Source: Streptomyces sp. GESEQ-35
GTDB taxonomy: Bacteria > Actinomycetota > Actinomycetes > Streptomycetales > Streptomycetaceae
NCBI RefSeq assembly: GCF_017948485.1
Contig: NZ_JAFFSX010000006.1
Location: forward strand, 124,001 to 188,000
Direction of reading: 5' to 3'
Length of the DNA: 64,000 bases
The position numbers were made by a program, and so were the translations under genes. Below, piece after piece: positions 15,838 through 24,518 of this stretch. The first letter of the stretch is position 1, and the number at the start of each line of letters is the position of its first letter. The notes under the pieces were generated by a model. The model was not told the origin of the DNA. It searched no databases and worked only from the letters and a program-made list of their open reading frames with translations.

Positions 15838-18633
15838 ATGCGCATCCCACGCACCGCACGCGACAGACTGAGAACTCCCCGCAGATTGCCCGGGTTCCTG
15901 AAGTCGGCTTCCGTATGCGTCCTGATTGCCGGCCTTTTGTCTCCGCTTTCCCAAGCGGTGGCCGCGGAGACGGCTGCCGCCGACGCGGCCGCGGCCGCGG
16001 TCACCGACCACTGCGCCGGCCAGTGCTCCGACGTCCTCCCACCCGGTCAGAACGGCAACGCCACCCTCGCCCAGATCCTCCTGAACCAGGCCTTCGGCAC
16101 CCAGCCCGCCCACGCCGAGGACCAGCTCGGCCCGTACGCCAACCTGGCCACCGGCTACTCCGGTCTCACCAACTCCACGATCAACACGTTCTTCAACGAC
16201 GCGTCTTTCGGGGTCCCCGCCGATCAAGTCGCCTCCACCGTCAGTCCCGCCGGCCGCAGCGATGTGACGATCGTCCGCGACAAGAAGACGGGCGTGCCGC
16301 ACATCACCGGTACCACTCGATACGGCACGGAGTTCGGCGCCGGGTATGCGGCCGCTGAGGACCGGCTGTGGCTGATGGACGTCTTCCGCCATGTCGGGCG
16401 CGGCCAGCTGACCCCCTTCGCGGGCGGCGACCCCTCCAACCAGGGCCTGGAGCAGCAGTTCTGGCGCTCGGCCCCCTACACCGAGGCCGATCTCCAGGCG
16501 CAGATCGACAGCACCGTCGCCTCGAACGGCGAGCGCGGACAGCAGGCCCTCGCCGACGTCAACGCCTACGTCGCCGGCATCAACGCCTACATAGACGCCT
16601 CCGACAGCGGCCGCTACTTCCCCGGCGAGTACGTCCTGACCGGCCACAAGGACTCCATCACCAACGCCGGAACCATCGAGCACTTCAAGCTCACCGACCT
16701 GGTCGCGCTGGCCTCCGTCATCGGTGCCCTGTTCGGCTCCGGAGGCGGCGGCGAGGTCAACAACGCGATCTCCCTGCTCGCCGCACAGGAGAAGTACGGC
16801 GTCACCGAGGGCACCGAGGTCTGGGAGTCCTTCCGCGAGCGCAACGACCCCGAAGCGGTCCTCACCCTCCACGACGGGAGCTTCCCGTACGCCGGCAAGC
16901 CCGACGACGCGCAGGGCACCGCGATGCCCGACGCCGGTTCGGTGACCGAGGAACAGCTGGTGTACGACCGTACGGGCAGCGCGGCGACATCGAGCGCCGC
17001 CGGCACGTCGAGCACGGCAACCGCCGCCGCGCTCTCCTCCGCCAGGCGCGGCATGTCCAACGCCCTCGTGGTGGGCGGCGAGCACACCGCCAGCGGCCAT
17101 CCGGTCGCCGTCTTCGGGCCGCAGACCGGCTACTTCGCGCCCCAGCTGCTGATGCTCCAGGAGATCCAGGGCCCCGGCCTCAGTGCCCGCGGCGCCTCCT
17201 TCGCGGGCTTGAGCATGTACGTCGAACTCGGCCGCGGCCAGGACTACTCGTGGAGCGCGACGACCTCCGGCCAGGACATCATCGACACCTACGCCGTCGA
17301 ACTGTGCCAGGACGACTACCACTACCTGTACCGCGGCACCTGTACGGCGATGGAGCAGATCGAGCAGAAGAACGCCTGGAAGCCGACCGTCGCCGACGGC
17401 ACCGCGGCCGGCTCCTACACCATGCGGGTCTGGCGCACCGAGTACGGCCCCGTCCAGTACCGCGCCACCGTCGACGGCAAGAAGGTCGCCTACACCACCC
17501 TGCGCTCGTCCTTCCTGCACGAGGCCGACTCGATCATCGGCTTCCAGATGCTGAACGACCCGGGCTACGTCAACAGCCCGCAGACCTTCCAGAGCGCGGT
17601 GCAGCACATCAACTACACGTTCAACTGGTTCTACGTCGACTCCGAGCACACCGCGTACTACAACAGCGGCGACAACCCGGTACGGGCCACCGGCGTCGAC
17701 GCCGAGTTCCCGGTGTGGGCGCAGCCCGCGTACGAGTGGAAGAACTGGAACCCCACGACCAACACCGCGGACTACACACCGGCGTCCGCGCACCCCAACT
17801 CCATCGACCAGGACTACTACATCTCCTGGAACAACAAGCAGGCCAAGGACTACTCGACCGCGGCCTGGGGCGACGGGTCGGTGCACCGCGGCAATCTGCT
17901 GGAGGACCGGGTGAAGAAGCTGGTCACCGCGGGCGGCGTGACCCGGGCCTCGCTGACGAAGGCGATGGCCGACGCCGCGCTCGCGGACCTCCGGGCGGAG
18001 GACGTGCTGCCGGACCTGCTCAAGGTCGTCAACAGCTCGACGGTGACCGACGCCACGGCCAAGGCGGCCGCCGACAAGCTGTCCGCGTGGGTGACGGCGG
18101 GCGCCAAGCGCACGGAGACGTCGGCCGGTTCGAAGACGTACGCGAACGCCGACGCGGTCCGCATCCTGGACGCCTGGTGGCCGCTGCTGGTGAAGGCCGA
18201 GTTCGAACCCGGCCTGGGCAGCGACCTGTACAGCGCCTTCACCGCCAACCTGCCGATCGACGAGACCCCGTCGGCCGCCCACGGCCCGACCGGCGCCCAT
18301 GCCGGAAGCGCCTACCAGTTCGGCTGGTGGAGCTATGTCGACAAGGACATCCGGGCGGTGCTCGGTGAGACCGTGCAGGGTCCGCTGGCGCAGAAGTACT
18401 GCGGCGGCGGCAGCCTCAGCGCCTGCCGGGACACCCTGATCAGCACACTGAAGGAGGCGGCCGGCAGGACCGCGGCCCAGGTCTACCCCGGCGACGACCT
18501 CTGCTCGGCCGGTGACCAGTGGTGCGCCGACTCGATCAACCAGCGGACGCTGGGCGGCATCAAGCACTACAACATCAGCTGGCAGAACCGGCCGACGTAC
18601 CAGCAGGTCGTGGAGTTCACCTCACACAGGTGA
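15838..18633 (+). CDS. Secreted penicillin acylase family (Ntn-hydrolase) protein
   Basis: Large exported amidohydrolase of 931 residues. A signal peptide covers residues 1 to about 43 (hydrophobic core VCVLIAGLLSPLSQAVAA). The alpha-chain region has VTIVRDKKTGVPHITGTTRYGTEFGAGYAAAEDRLWLMD. The likely autoprocessing site and nucleophile is Ser407 in RRGMSNALVV, after a low-complexity Ser/Ala-Thr linker (about 378-400) that would be the excised spacer. The beta chain follows. The family includes penicillin G acylases, acyl-homoserine lactone acylases and aculeacin acylases, so the substrate is open. A strong GGGAGGAG site precedes ATG 15838. Confidence 0.9.
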   Translation: MRIPRTARDRLRTPRRLPGFLKSASVCVLIAGLLSPLSQAVAAETAAADAAAAAVTDHCAGQCSDVLPPGQNGNATLAQILLNQAFGTQPAHAEDQLGPYANLATGYSGLTNSTINTFFNDASFGVPADQVASTVSPAGRSDVTIVRDKKTGVPHITGTTRYGTEFGAGYAAAEDRLWLMDVFRHVGRGQLTPFAGGDPSNQGLEQQFWRSAPYTEADLQAQIDSTVASNGERGQQALADVNAYVAGINAYIDASDSGRYFPGEYVLTGHKDSITNAGTIEHFKLTDLVALASVIGALFGSGGGGEVNNAISLLAAQEKYGVTEGTEVWESFRERNDPEAVLTLHDGSFPYAGKPDDAQGTAMPDAGSVTEEQLVYDRTGSAATSSAAGTSSTATAAALSSARRGMSNALVVGGEHTASGHPVAVFGPQTGYFAPQLLMLQEIQGPGLSARGASFAGLSMYVELGRGQDYSWSATTSGQDIIDTYAVELCQDDYHYLYRGTCTAMEQIEQKNAWKPTVADGTAAGSYTMRVWRTEYGPVQYRATVDGKKVAYTTLRSSFLHEADSIIGFQMLNDPGYVNSPQTFQSAVQHINYTFNWFYVDSEHTAYYNSGDNPVRATGVDAEFPVWAQPAYEWKNWNPTTNTADYTPASAHPNSIDQDYYISWNNKQAKDYSTAAWGDGSVHRGNLLEDRVKKLVTAGGVTRASLTKAMADAALADLRAEDVLPDLLKVVNSSTVTDATAKAAADKLSAWVTAGAKRTETSAGSKTYANADAVRILDAWWPLLVKAEFEPGLGSDLYSAFTANLPIDETPSAAHGPTGAHAGSAYQFGWWSYVDKDIRAVLGETVQGPLAQKYCGGGSLSACRDTLISTLKEAAGRTAAQVYPGDDLCSAGDQWCADSINQRTLGGIKHYNISWQNRPTYQQVVEFTSHR

Positions 18634-18651
18634 GGTCCCGCGGGCGGCGGG

Positions 18652-19971
18652 TCAGGCGATCCGGCCCGCCGCCAGCACCACCTGCGCCAGCTCCCGGTGC
18701 GCGATGTCGCTGTGCGCGCCGGCCGGCGGGCCGCCGCGTCTGACCACGGCGGCCACGTCGACGTTCACGCACCCGGACGCGGGCAGCTTGCCCTTCTTCA
18801 GGGCGTCGGCCAGCTTCAACGCGCGCGTGCCCGGCACCGCCTGCACCCCCTTGAGCCCCATCGCCCCCCACTTGTCGCCCAGCATCCGCCCGACGTCGAG
18901 GCCGGCGACCGTACGGTCGTCGTCCGCCATGCGGGAGGCCAGCGGATACATCGTGCCGAGGGCCGAGTCGTGGTGGGAGTGGCAGCACACCAGCGGGCCG
19001 TCGATGCGGTTCTGCTGGCCCTGGAGCACACCTCCCGCGCGCGCGTCGTGCGGAAGCCGAGCAGCGAACGCGTAGTGCGAGAAGGCCCCTTGGAGCAGCG
19101 TCACGGACTTCACCGTGTGCACCCCTTCGGGCAGCCCGCGCAGTGCGAACGAGACCAGCCGTCCGCCGAAGCTGTGCCCGACGAGATGCACACGCGCGTG
19201 CGGCACGGCCGTGGCCAGCTGCCCGATCACCCGGCCGAGACCGCGCTCCCCGACGGTTCCCGCGCGCCGCTTCATCGCGTAGTACGTCGCCTGGCGCAGC
19301 AGTTCCTGGGCGCCGTGCCAGGGGTTGGGCAGCGAGAAGGAGGCGGCGCCCTCCGGGGACTCCAGCCGGGCGAGTGCCTGCGCGAACTCCTCGCAGGCCG
19401 TCGCGGTGGACCCGGAGAACATCCGCGGCTCGCTCTGCGGCACCCCCTCCGCCAGCGTGTCCGCCGCGAACAGCGCCTGCGGACCCGGCGGCACCACCTC
19501 GACCAGCAGCCGCACCAGCCGCCCGAACTCCTCCAACTCGGCTTCCTCGCGCGGCTGTTGGTCCATCATGCGGGCGATCTGGTCGATCACGGTCGCCCGG
19601 CCCGGGAAGGTCTCCAGCAGCGCGTGCCGGATGTCCTTGTCGAGCGCGGGCTGCTGGGACGTCTCGACCGCCACCAGTCGTGGGAAGTCGGGGATCGGCT
19701 CGTCCGAGAACCGCATCGAGGGCCACAGCACGCCCACGTACCCGATCCTGGCCTTCGGTGAGAGCTGGGGGAACGGGGCGAAGAAGCGGCTGTAGAGCCG
19801 GGTCGCGATCGAGCGGTCGTTGTTCCAGCCGTGCGCGAAGACGATCAGATCACCGACGCGCCGGTCCGCGACCCCGGCGAGCAGACGGTCCCGCTGTCTG
19901 CCGTTCACGTCCCCGTCCGCGTCGAACGTCAGCTCCCAGTAGGGAGTCACACTCATCTCCGGATCCGTCAT
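18652..19971 (-). CDS. Alpha/beta-hydrolase-like (lipase-type) protein
   Basis: Protein of 439 residues with an alpha/beta-hydrolase signature. An early strand VGDLIVFAHGWNND resembles the oxyanion-hole HG loop, and the nucleophile elbow GHSFGG places Ser267 as the catalytic serine. A His-rich CCHSHHDSALG segment may supply the catalytic His. There is no signal peptide, so it is probably cytoplasmic. The start ATG 19971 has a purine-rich AAGGGGGG upstream; a long upstream extension would run into the DUF1343 gene. It converges with the penicillin acylase gene, with 18 bases between stops. Substrate unknown. Confidence 0.75.
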   Translation of the reverse strand: MTDPEMSVTPYWELTFDADGDVNGRQRDRLLAGVADRRVGDLIVFAHGWNNDRSIATRLYSRFFAPFPQLSPKARIGYVGVLWPSMRFSDEPIPDFPRLVAVETSQQPALDKDIRHALLETFPGRATVIDQIARMMDQQPREEAELEEFGRLVRLLVEVVPPGPQALFAADTLAEGVPQSEPRMFSGSTATACEEFAQALARLESPEGAASFSLPNPWHGAQELLRQATYYAMKRRAGTVGERGLGRVIGQLATAVPHARVHLVGHSFGGRLVSFALRGLPEGVHTVKSVTLLQGAFSHYAFAARLPHDARAGGVLQGQQNRIDGPLVCCHSHHDSALGTMYPLASRMADDDRTVAGLDVGRMLGDKWGAMGLKGVQAVPGTRALKLADALKKGKLPASGCVNVDVAAVVRRGGPPAGAHSDIAHRELAQVVLAAGRIA

Positions 19972-20054
19972 GCCGAGCCCCCTTTTGTCCCCCGATGCGG
20001 TGCGATGCGGTCGCATCGTCCTGCGCCCGGGCGGGGTTGGCCAGACAACCGGAG

Positions 20055-21287
20055 TCATCTGTAGAGGAGATACTCCCTGCGCACCTTCCGGAACGCCGCC
20101 AGCTCCTTCTGCCAGCCCGCCACCACCTCGTCCGTGCCGGCTCCCGCGTCGATCGCGGTCCGCACGCGCGTGGAGCCGGTGAGCTTGTCGATCCAGTTGT
20201 CCGACCGCCAGGCGAAGCCGCTCCACACCTTCTTGGCGGTCACCAGGAGCGCGATGCCCGTGCGTACGGGGTCGTAGGCGGCCCGGTCGTGCACATGGAT
20301 CTGCACGCCCCCGATCGTCTTCCCCTGGAACTTGGAGAAGACCGGAGCGAAGTACGCCTCCCTGAAGCCGACGCCGGGCAGGCCCAGTTGATTCACCTCG
20401 GCCGCCCAGCGTCCGTCGATGCCCTCGGCGCCGAGCAGCTCGAACGGGCGGGTGGTGCCGCGTCCCTCGGAGAGGTTGGTGCCCTCGAAGAGACAGGTCC
20501 CGGAGTACACAAGGGCGGTGTCGGGGGTGGGCATGTTCGGGCTCGGCGGTACCCAGGGCAGCCCGGACGCGTCGTAGAACTCCGACCGCTTCCACTCCGT
20601 CATCCCTACGGTGTCCAGCTCGACCGGCGTGGTCAGGAACTCCCCGTTGAACATGCGCGCCAGCTCGGCGACCGTCATGCCGTGCGCCTGCGAGATGGGC
20701 TGCCGGCCGACGAAGGTCGCGAAGTCCTTGTGCAGGACCGGGCCTTCGGCGGAGCGGCCCGTCACCGGGTTCGGGCGGTCGAGCACGACGAGGCGTTTGC
20801 CGGCGAGCTGGGCGGCCTCCATGCAGTCGTAGAGCGTCCAGATGTACGTGTAGAAGCGGGCGCCGGCGTCCTGGATGTCGAAGACGATCGTGTCCACGCC
20901 GGACGTGGTGAAGATGTCGGCGAGGGGGCGGCCGCTCTTGAGGTACGTGTCGTAGACCGGGAGGCCGGTCGCCGGGTCGTCGTAGCGGCCCTCGGAGCCG
21001 CCGGCCTGGGCGGTGCCTCGGAATCCGTGTTCGGGGCCGAAGACTGCGGTGAGGTTCACGCCGTTGTCCGCGTGCATGACGTCGACGATGTGGCGGACGT
21101 CTCGGGTTACGCCGGTGGGGTTGGTGACGATTCCGACTCGGTCGCCGTCGAGGAGGGCGTATCCGTCGTCGACGAGGCGTTCGAAGCCGGTTTGCCTGCG
21201 GCGCTGGGCCGCGGAGGCGGGAGGTGCACTGGAGAGTGCTGTTGCTGCCGTTGTCGCTGCGAGTAGGGCTCGTCTGGATAGGCGCAT
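20055..21287 (-). CDS. Tat-exported DUF1343 protein (NamZ-like exo-beta-N-acetylmuramidase family)
   Basis: Secreted protein of 410 residues. The twin-arginine signal RLSRRALLAATTAATALSSA directs Tat export. The mature domain is DUF1343: GIVTNPTGVTRDVRHIVDVM, FGPEHGFRGTAQAG, DTIVFDIQDAGARFYTYIWTL, LDRPNPV and LSEGRGTTRPFELLG. A characterised member, NamZ, removes terminal MurNAc from peptidoglycan fragments, so cell-wall recycling or turnover is the likely role. The start at 21287 places the Tat motif at residues 4-5; an upstream extension is unlikely. Dispersed repeat copy C lies just upstream. Confidence 0.88.
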   Translation of the reverse strand: MRLSRRALLAATTAATALSSAPPASAAQRRRQTGFERLVDDGYALLDGDRVGIVTNPTGVTRDVRHIVDVMHADNGVNLTAVFGPEHGFRGTAQAGGSEGRYDDPATGLPVYDTYLKSGRPLADIFTTSGVDTIVFDIQDAGARFYTYIWTLYDCMEAAQLAGKRLVVLDRPNPVTGRSAEGPVLHKDFATFVGRQPISQAHGMTVAELARMFNGEFLTTPVELDTVGMTEWKRSEFYDASGLPWVPPSPNMPTPDTALVYSGTCLFEGTNLSEGRGTTRPFELLGAEGIDGRWAAEVNQLGLPGVGFREAYFAPVFSKFQGKTIGGVQIHVHDRAAYDPVRTGIALLVTAKKVWSGFAWRSDNWIDKLTGSTRVRTAIDAGAGTDEVVAGWQKELAAFRKVRREYLLYR

Positions 21288-21336
21288 GGGGTGCACGGTA
21301 TTGCTCCCGCAGGTTGTGTGGAAGCTGTCCGTGGTT

Positions 21337-21375
21337 CGTGGCTTGTCGCGCAGTTCCCCGCGCCCCTTAGCGGCG
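21337..21375 (-). repeat. Dispersed repeat R1, copy C (diverged)
   Basis: Inverted copy of the element at 8051, with a few changes (CTTGTCGCG in place of CTGGTCGCG, and an altered hairpin end). It lies between the DUF1343 gene and the SDR operon. Confidence 0.75.
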
Positions 21376-21399
21376 ATGCCCGTGCCCTTCCTCTGATAC

Positions 21400-21417
21400 A
21401 TACCGACCGGTTAGTCT
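21400..21417. promoter_or_regulatory. TetR-type operator before the SDR / acyl-CoA ligase / TetR operon
   Basis: ATACCGACCGGTTAGTCT, an imperfect palindrome centred on CCGG. It matches ATGCCGACCGGTCGGTAT at 26812-26829 upstream of the opposing APH/acyl-CoA dehydrogenase operon. It lies 33 bases before the SDR start. The TetR encoded at 23876 is the likely ligand. Confidence 0.6.
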
Positions 21418-21450
21418 GGCCCGCAGTGGAGCCGCAGTCGAAGGAGACCG

Positions 21451-22215
21451 ATGGTGGAAGCCGTGCAGGACGCCGGAGTAGTCGTCACCGGGGCTGGAGG
21501 GGGGATCGGGGCCGCTCTTGCGCGGCGGTTCGCTGCCGCGGGGGCCCGGGTCGTCGTCAATGATCTGGACGCGGAGAAGGCCAAGGCCGTCGCCGATGGG
21601 ATCGGGGGCATCGCGGTGCCGGGTGACGCCTCGGCCATCGTTGCCGATGCCAGGGACGCCCTCGGTGGCACCGTCGATGTCTACTGCGCCAACGCCGGTC
21701 TTCCCTCGGGTGGGTCCGAGGCGGCCGAGGAGCAGGTCTGGGCGCGAGCCTGGGACGTGAACGTGATGGCGCATGTCCGGGCCGCCCACGAGCTGATTCC
21801 GGGGTGGCTGGAGCGTGGGCGTGGGCGGTTCGTGTCGACCGTGTCCGCCGCCGGGCTGCTCACCATGATCGGGGCCGCCCCGTACAGCGTCACCAAGCAC
21901 GGTGCGTACGCCTTCGCCGAGTGGCTGTCGTTGACGTATCGCCACCGGGGGATCAAGGTGCACGCGATCTGCCCGCAGGGTGTGCGCACGGACATGCTGG
22001 CCGGCACCGGCAGCGCGGGCGACCTGGTGCTGAAGCCGACCGCCATCGACCCCGAGGATGTCGCGGACGCGCTGTTCAAGGGCATCGAGGAGGACCGGTT
22101 CCTGATCCTGCCGCACCCCGAGGTCGCCGGGTACTACCAGGCCCGGGCCGCCGACCCCGATCGCTGGCTGACGAACATGAGCCACATCCAGCAGAAGTGG
22201 GAGGAGACCCGGTGA
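21451..22215 (+). CDS. Short-chain dehydrogenase/reductase
   Basis: Classical SDR of 254 residues. It has the cofactor motif TGAGGGIG near residue 10, an acidic residue after the second strand (VVVNDLDAEKA, favouring NAD), the NAG motif in CANAGLP, and the catalytic Ser132, Tyr145 and Lys149 (YSVTK). GAAGGAG precedes ATG 21451. It heads a tight operon: the next gene, an acyl-CoA ligase, starts within its stop codon (GTGA). The operon and the opposing kinase/dehydrogenase operon suggest oxidation of a hydroxyacyl or related intermediate in acyl-CoA catabolism. Confidence 0.92.
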   Translation: MVEAVQDAGVVVTGAGGGIGAALARRFAAAGARVVVNDLDAEKAKAVADGIGGIAVPGDASAIVADARDALGGTVDVYCANAGLPSGGSEAAEEQVWARAWDVNVMAHVRAAHELIPGWLERGRGRFVSTVSAAGLLTMIGAAPYSVTKHGAYAFAEWLSLTYRHRGIKVHAICPQGVRTDMLAGTGSAGDLVLKPTAIDPEDVADALFKGIEEDRFLILPHPEVAGYYQARAADPDRWLTNMSHIQQKWEETR

Positions 22216-23879
22216 CCGACTCCCGCTATGCCGCCCAGCCCTGGCTGGGCCTCCTCAATGACGCCCAGCGTGCGCCGATAGCGCCTGCCGACTCTCTCGT
22301 GCATGCTCTGCGCCGGGCCGCCGTCGAGACGCCGGACCGCACTTTCCTCGCCTATTTCGACGCCCGGCTGAGCTTTCCCGAGGTCGATGAGCTGAGCGAC
22401 TCCGTCGCCGGGCATCTCGCCGCACAGGGCCTGGAGCGCGGCGACCGTGTCGCCGTCCTGCTACAGAACTCCCCGCACTTCGTGGTGGCCCTGCTCGGCG
22501 CCTGGAAGGCGGGTGCGGTCGTCGTCCCGGTCAACCCCATGTACAAGTCGGGGGAGGTCGGCCATGTCCTGCGGGACGGTGACGCGGCCGCGCTGATCTG
22601 CACCGACCGGGCCTGGGAGTCGTATCTGCGCGAGACGGCGCAGGGCTCTCCGGTGCGGATCGTACTGACCGCCTGTGAGTTGGACTTCCAAACTCGTGGC
22701 GACGCGCGCGTGCTGGCCTTCGAGCGGCTGCCGCAGGCCGCCGACGCGGAGGATCTGGCGGTCGTCGCCCGGCAGGGGAACAAGGCACCCGAGGGGCGCG
22801 AACCGGGCCCCGGCGACATCGCGCTGATCAGCTACACCTCGGGCACCAGCGGCACGCCCAAGGGCGCCACCAACACACACGGCAACATCATGCACAACGC
22901 CGAGCGGCAGCGGACCGGTCTCGGTCTGCCCGAGGCGCCCGTCTACTTCGCGATGGCGCCGCTGTTCCACATCACCGGGATGGTCTGCCAGCTCGGCGCG
23001 TGTCTGAACAGTGCGGGCACGCTGGTGCTGGCGTACCGCTTCGAGGCGGGGGTCGTGCTGGACGCGTTCGCCGAGCACCGGCCGCACTACACGGTCGGCC
23101 CGTCGACCGCCTTCATGGCGCTGGCCGCCCATCCGGACGTCACCCCGGACCACTTCTCCTCGTTCCGGCACATCTCCTCCGGCGGTGCCCCGCTGCCGCC
23201 CGCGCTGGTGGAGAAGTTCCGGGCGGGCTTCGGGCCGTACATCCGCAACGGGTACGGCCTGACGGAGTGCACCGCACCCTGTGCCTCCGTGCCGCCGGAG
23301 CGGGAGGCTCCCGTCGACCCGGTGTCCGGGACGCTGGCCGTCGGGGTGCCGGGGCCCGACACGGTCGTACGGATCGTCGACGACGAGGGCACGGAGGTTC
23401 CGTTCGGGGAGCAGGGCGAGATCCTCGTACGGGGACCGCAGGTCGTCCCCGGTTACTGGCGGCGCCCCGACGCCACGGCCGAGACCTTCCCGGGCGGCGA
23501 GCTGCGCACCGGCGACATCGGGTTCATGGACGCCGAGGGGTGGCTGTACGTCGTCGACCGCAAGAAGGACATGATCAACGCGTCCGGGTTCAAGGTGTGG
23601 CCGCGTGAGGTCGAGGACGTGCTGTACACGCATCCGGCGGTGCGCGAGGCGGCCGTCGTCGGGGTGCCCGACGGATACCGCGGAGAGACCGTCAAGGCGT
23701 ACATCAGCCTCCGTCCGGGTGCCGAGACGGACCCCGGTGCGCTCGCCGCGTACTGCAAGGAGAGACTGGCCGCCTACAAATATCCGCGGCAGGTGGAGAT
23801 CCTGCCCGACTTGCCCAAGACGGCAAGTGGGAAGATCCTCCGGCGGGAGCTTCGTTCCCGCCCGCAAGACAGTCAGTGA
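22212..23879 (+). CDS. AMP-dependent acyl-CoA synthetase/ligase
   Basis: Adenylate-forming ligase of 555 residues that activates a carboxylic acid to its acyl-CoA through an acyl-AMP. The P-loop motif YTSGTSGTPKG is at about residue 207, and motifs NGYGLTECT, GELRTGDIGFMD and the C-terminal catalytic lysine region PKTASGKILRREL are all present. The start is the GTG at 22212, overlapping the SDR stop by 4 bases, so translation is coupled. In turn its stop overlaps the TetR start by 4 bases. The set looks like a substrate-inducible degradation operon; the acid is unknown. Confidence 0.93.
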   Translation: MTDSRYAAQPWLGLLNDAQRAPIAPADSLVHALRRAAVETPDRTFLAYFDARLSFPEVDELSDSVAGHLAAQGLERGDRVAVLLQNSPHFVVALLGAWKAGAVVVPVNPMYKSGEVGHVLRDGDAAALICTDRAWESYLRETAQGSPVRIVLTACELDFQTRGDARVLAFERLPQAADAEDLAVVARQGNKAPEGREPGPGDIALISYTSGTSGTPKGATNTHGNIMHNAERQRTGLGLPEAPVYFAMAPLFHITGMVCQLGACLNSAGTLVLAYRFEAGVVLDAFAEHRPHYTVGPSTAFMALAAHPDVTPDHFSSFRHISSGGAPLPPALVEKFRAGFGPYIRNGYGLTECTAPCASVPPEREAPVDPVSGTLAVGVPGPDTVVRIVDDEGTEVPFGEQGEILVRGPQVVPGYWRRPDATAETFPGGELRTGDIGFMDAEGWLYVVDRKKDMINASGFKVWPREVEDVLYTHPAVREAAVVGVPDGYRGETVKAYISLRPGAETDPGALAAYCKERLAAYKYPRQVEILPDLPKTASGKILRRELRSRPQDSQ

Positions 23880-24517
23880 AGAACAAGAGAACAGTAGACA
23901 GCTCGGAAAGGCAGGTGGCGGCTGTGCCCAGGACGACGGACGGAGACGGTACGCCCGTCCCGCAGCGGCTGCTCGCCGCCGCCACCCGGCTCTTCGCGGA
24001 GCAGGGCTACGACCGCACCTCCGTGCAGGAGATCGTCGAAGCGGCCGGCGTCACCAAAGGCGCGCTCTACCACTACTTCGGCTCCAAGGACGACCTCCTG
24101 CACGAGGTGTACGCGCGCGTGCTGCGCGTCCAGCAGGAGCGGCTCGACGGGTTCGCGAACGCCGACGAGCCGATCGAGAAGCGAGTGCGGGACGCTGCGG
24201 CGGATGTCGTGGTGACGACGATCGAGAACCTCGACGATGCGATGATCTTCTTCCGCTCGATGCACCATCTGAGCCCCGAGAAGAACAAGCAGGTGCGCGC
24301 CGAGCGGCGCCTCTACCACGAACGGTTCCGCGCACTCATCGAGGAAGGGCAGGAGGCGGGAGTCTTCTCGAAGGCGACCCCGGCCGACCTGGTGGTGGAC
24401 TACCACTTCGGGTCCGTCCACCACCTGTCGACCTGGTACCGCCCCGACGGCCCGATGAGCCCTCAGGAGGTCGCCGACCAGCTGGCCGACCTGCTCCTGC
24501 GGGCCCTCAGGCCCTGA
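23876..24517 (+). CDS. TetR/AcrR family regulator of the acyl-CoA module
   Basis: TetR-family regulator of up to 213 residues, translationally coupled to the ligase (GTGA overlap). The helix-turn-helix is TSVQEIVEAAGVTKGALYHYFGSKDDL. Inner GTG codons at 23915 and 23924 (VPRTTDGDG) are alternative starts that would fit family length better. As the only regulator inside the module, it probably binds the ACCGACCGGT palindromes that precede both its own operon and the converging operon. Its stop is one base from the stop of the convergent acyl-CoA dehydrogenase. Confidence 0.87.
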   Translation: MKNKRTVDSSERQVAAVPRTTDGDGTPVPQRLLAAATRLFAEQGYDRTSVQEIVEAAGVTKGALYHYFGSKDDLLHEVYARVLRVQQERLDGFANADEPIEKRVRDAAADVVVTTIENLDDAMIFFRSMHHLSPEKNKQVRAERRLYHERFRALIEEGQEAGVFSKATPADLVVDYHFGSVHHLSTWYRPDGPMSPQEVADQLADLLLRALRP

Positions 24518-24518
24518 G